Both the position numbers and the translations under genes were made by a program. Below, one piece after another: positions 5,614-6,021 of a stretch of DNA of 6,021 nt (positions are counted from its first letter, which is position 1; the number at the start of each line of letters is the position of its first letter). The notes under the pieces were generated by a model. That model saw only the letters and a list, made by a program, of their open reading frames with translations, was not told where the DNA came from and did not search any database. This DNA is from an uncultured Erysipelotrichaceae bacterium (GTDB taxonomy: Bacteria; Bacillota_I; Bacilli_A; Erysipelotrichales; Erysipelotrichaceae), in assembly GCA_937902945.1 (NCBI GenBank), contig CALEMD010000336.1, positions 1 through 6,021 of the forward strand, in the 5' to 3' direction.

Positions 5614-5984
5614 TTATCCTGTGTAGTCATCGTTTTTTCTTATCTCCACAATATATCGAAATTCAAAATCAACACCATCATCCAATTCGATATCGCACAA
5701 TTTTTCCAACATTTCCTTAATTGCTTTTTCATCTACAGGATACTTTTTACTGTGGCATCCATATCCATTGTCGTTCTGCTATTGAGACCCACCATTGATG
5801 CGATCAGATAACCGCCTTTCAAAATGAAATTTTTCTGATATGGTGAAACGGAAATTCTCTCCAACAATCTTTCTAGCATGAAATTCTGCATTACAAGTTG
5901 GGCTGATATGTTATTTTTCTTAGCCGTATTTCTTACAATAGCTTTCAATTGCATATCATTTTTTATAAAAACCGTAACCTGCAC
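5614..5984 (-). pseudogene. Decayed AbiEii/AbiGii-type nucleotidyltransferase toxin gene (type IV TA), N-terminal part
   Basis: The first frame (5984 to 5733) contains NISAQLVMQNFMLERLLERIS, NFILKGGYLIASMVGL and TTMDMDAT, which match the AbiEii N-terminus including the KGG...DMD nucleotidyltransferase motif. It stops at TAG soon after DMDATVK. The -1 frame then carries on the family sequence (YPVDEKAIKEML ... DDGVDFEFRYI ... RKNDDYTG, 5748-5614), so about one base was lost at the A5 run at 5744-5748. That frame ends in TAA where the family usually has Tyr (Gly-Tyr-Arg-Val), and the following codons give Arg-Val. The remaining half or more of the protein (usual length near 250-300 residues) is absent. 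The start is uncertain: ATG at 5954 (MQLKAIV) best fits the family; GTG at 5984 is also possible, and the frame stays open to the window edge. Neither candidate has a good SD. The AbiEi antitoxin gene, if any, would lie beyond 6021. Confidence 0.82.
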
Positions 5985-6021
5985 AGTGTTGGTACTGAAT
6001 GCGATTGTTAAGCCGTATTTT

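Noticed and set aside
5550..5630. A 26-codon minus-strand frame (starts MTTQDNELSD, ends with a helical QSIV tail) just after the AbiEii remnant.
   Set aside because: No SD at suitable distance, it lies in another frame within and after the decayed toxin gene, and I recognise no family. It may be the tail of a rearranged fragment, but the evidence is too thin for a feature.
5735..5750. Programmed -1 frameshifting as the explanation of the broken AbiEii frame.
   Set aside because: The site (GTA AAA AGT) has only five A residues and does not fit the X XXY YYZ slippery pattern, and the second frame itself ends prematurely, so mutation is the simpler reading.

Overview
The window looks like a chromosomal segment of a low-to-moderate GC Bacillota. 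Shine-Dalgarno (SD) sites are strong (AGGAGG-like), promoters are of sigma-A type, and the hybrid histidine kinase, MATE and AbiEii proteins resemble those of gut or oral Erysipelotrichia/Clostridia. The lineage is inference from protein style only; no marker gene or rRNA is present.

Layout. (1) 1-1070, plus strand: the C-terminal part of a hybrid sensor histidine kinase (rest of HisKA, HATPase_c, receiver), cut by the window edge just after the phospho-accepting His region. (2) 1140-1167: a perfect 11-bp hairpin, probably a shared terminator between this gene and the convergent minus-strand module. (3) 1234-1820, minus strand: an intact type II toxin-antitoxin pair (Phd/YefM-like antitoxin, RelE/ParE-like toxin) with stop/start overlap and a 10-bp-arm palindrome upstream as probable operator. 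(4) 1874-2059: a doubtful 61-codon frame, then about 250 bp without a gene that holds a 43-bp inverted repeat and the MATE leader. (5) 2170-3629, plus strand: a sigma-A-like promoter, an approximately 105-nt leader with a strong intrinsic terminator just before the RBS, and a complete MATE multidrug efflux gene; this has the architecture of a transcription-attenuated resistance gene. (6) 3665-5544, plus strand: an extended -10 promoter overlapped by a phased operator, then a tight operon arsR-type regulator / metallo-beta-lactamase-fold hydrolase / TM1586-type nitroreductase. (7) 5614-6021, minus strand: a decayed AbiEii-type toxin gene with one frameshift and one nonsense codon, running off the window.

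How it fits together. The middle of the window reads as a small xenobiotic-response island: an efflux pump controlled by premature termination, followed by a repressor-controlled operon of two detoxification-type enzymes (a hydrolase that may open lactones and a flavin-dependent reductase). It is flanked by one living and one dead toxin-antitoxin system, which suggests gene turnover. No CRISPR array, tRNA, rRNA or complete insertion sequence was seen. The most interesting point is the MATE leader; the operator arrangement in front of the arsR-type gene comes next.
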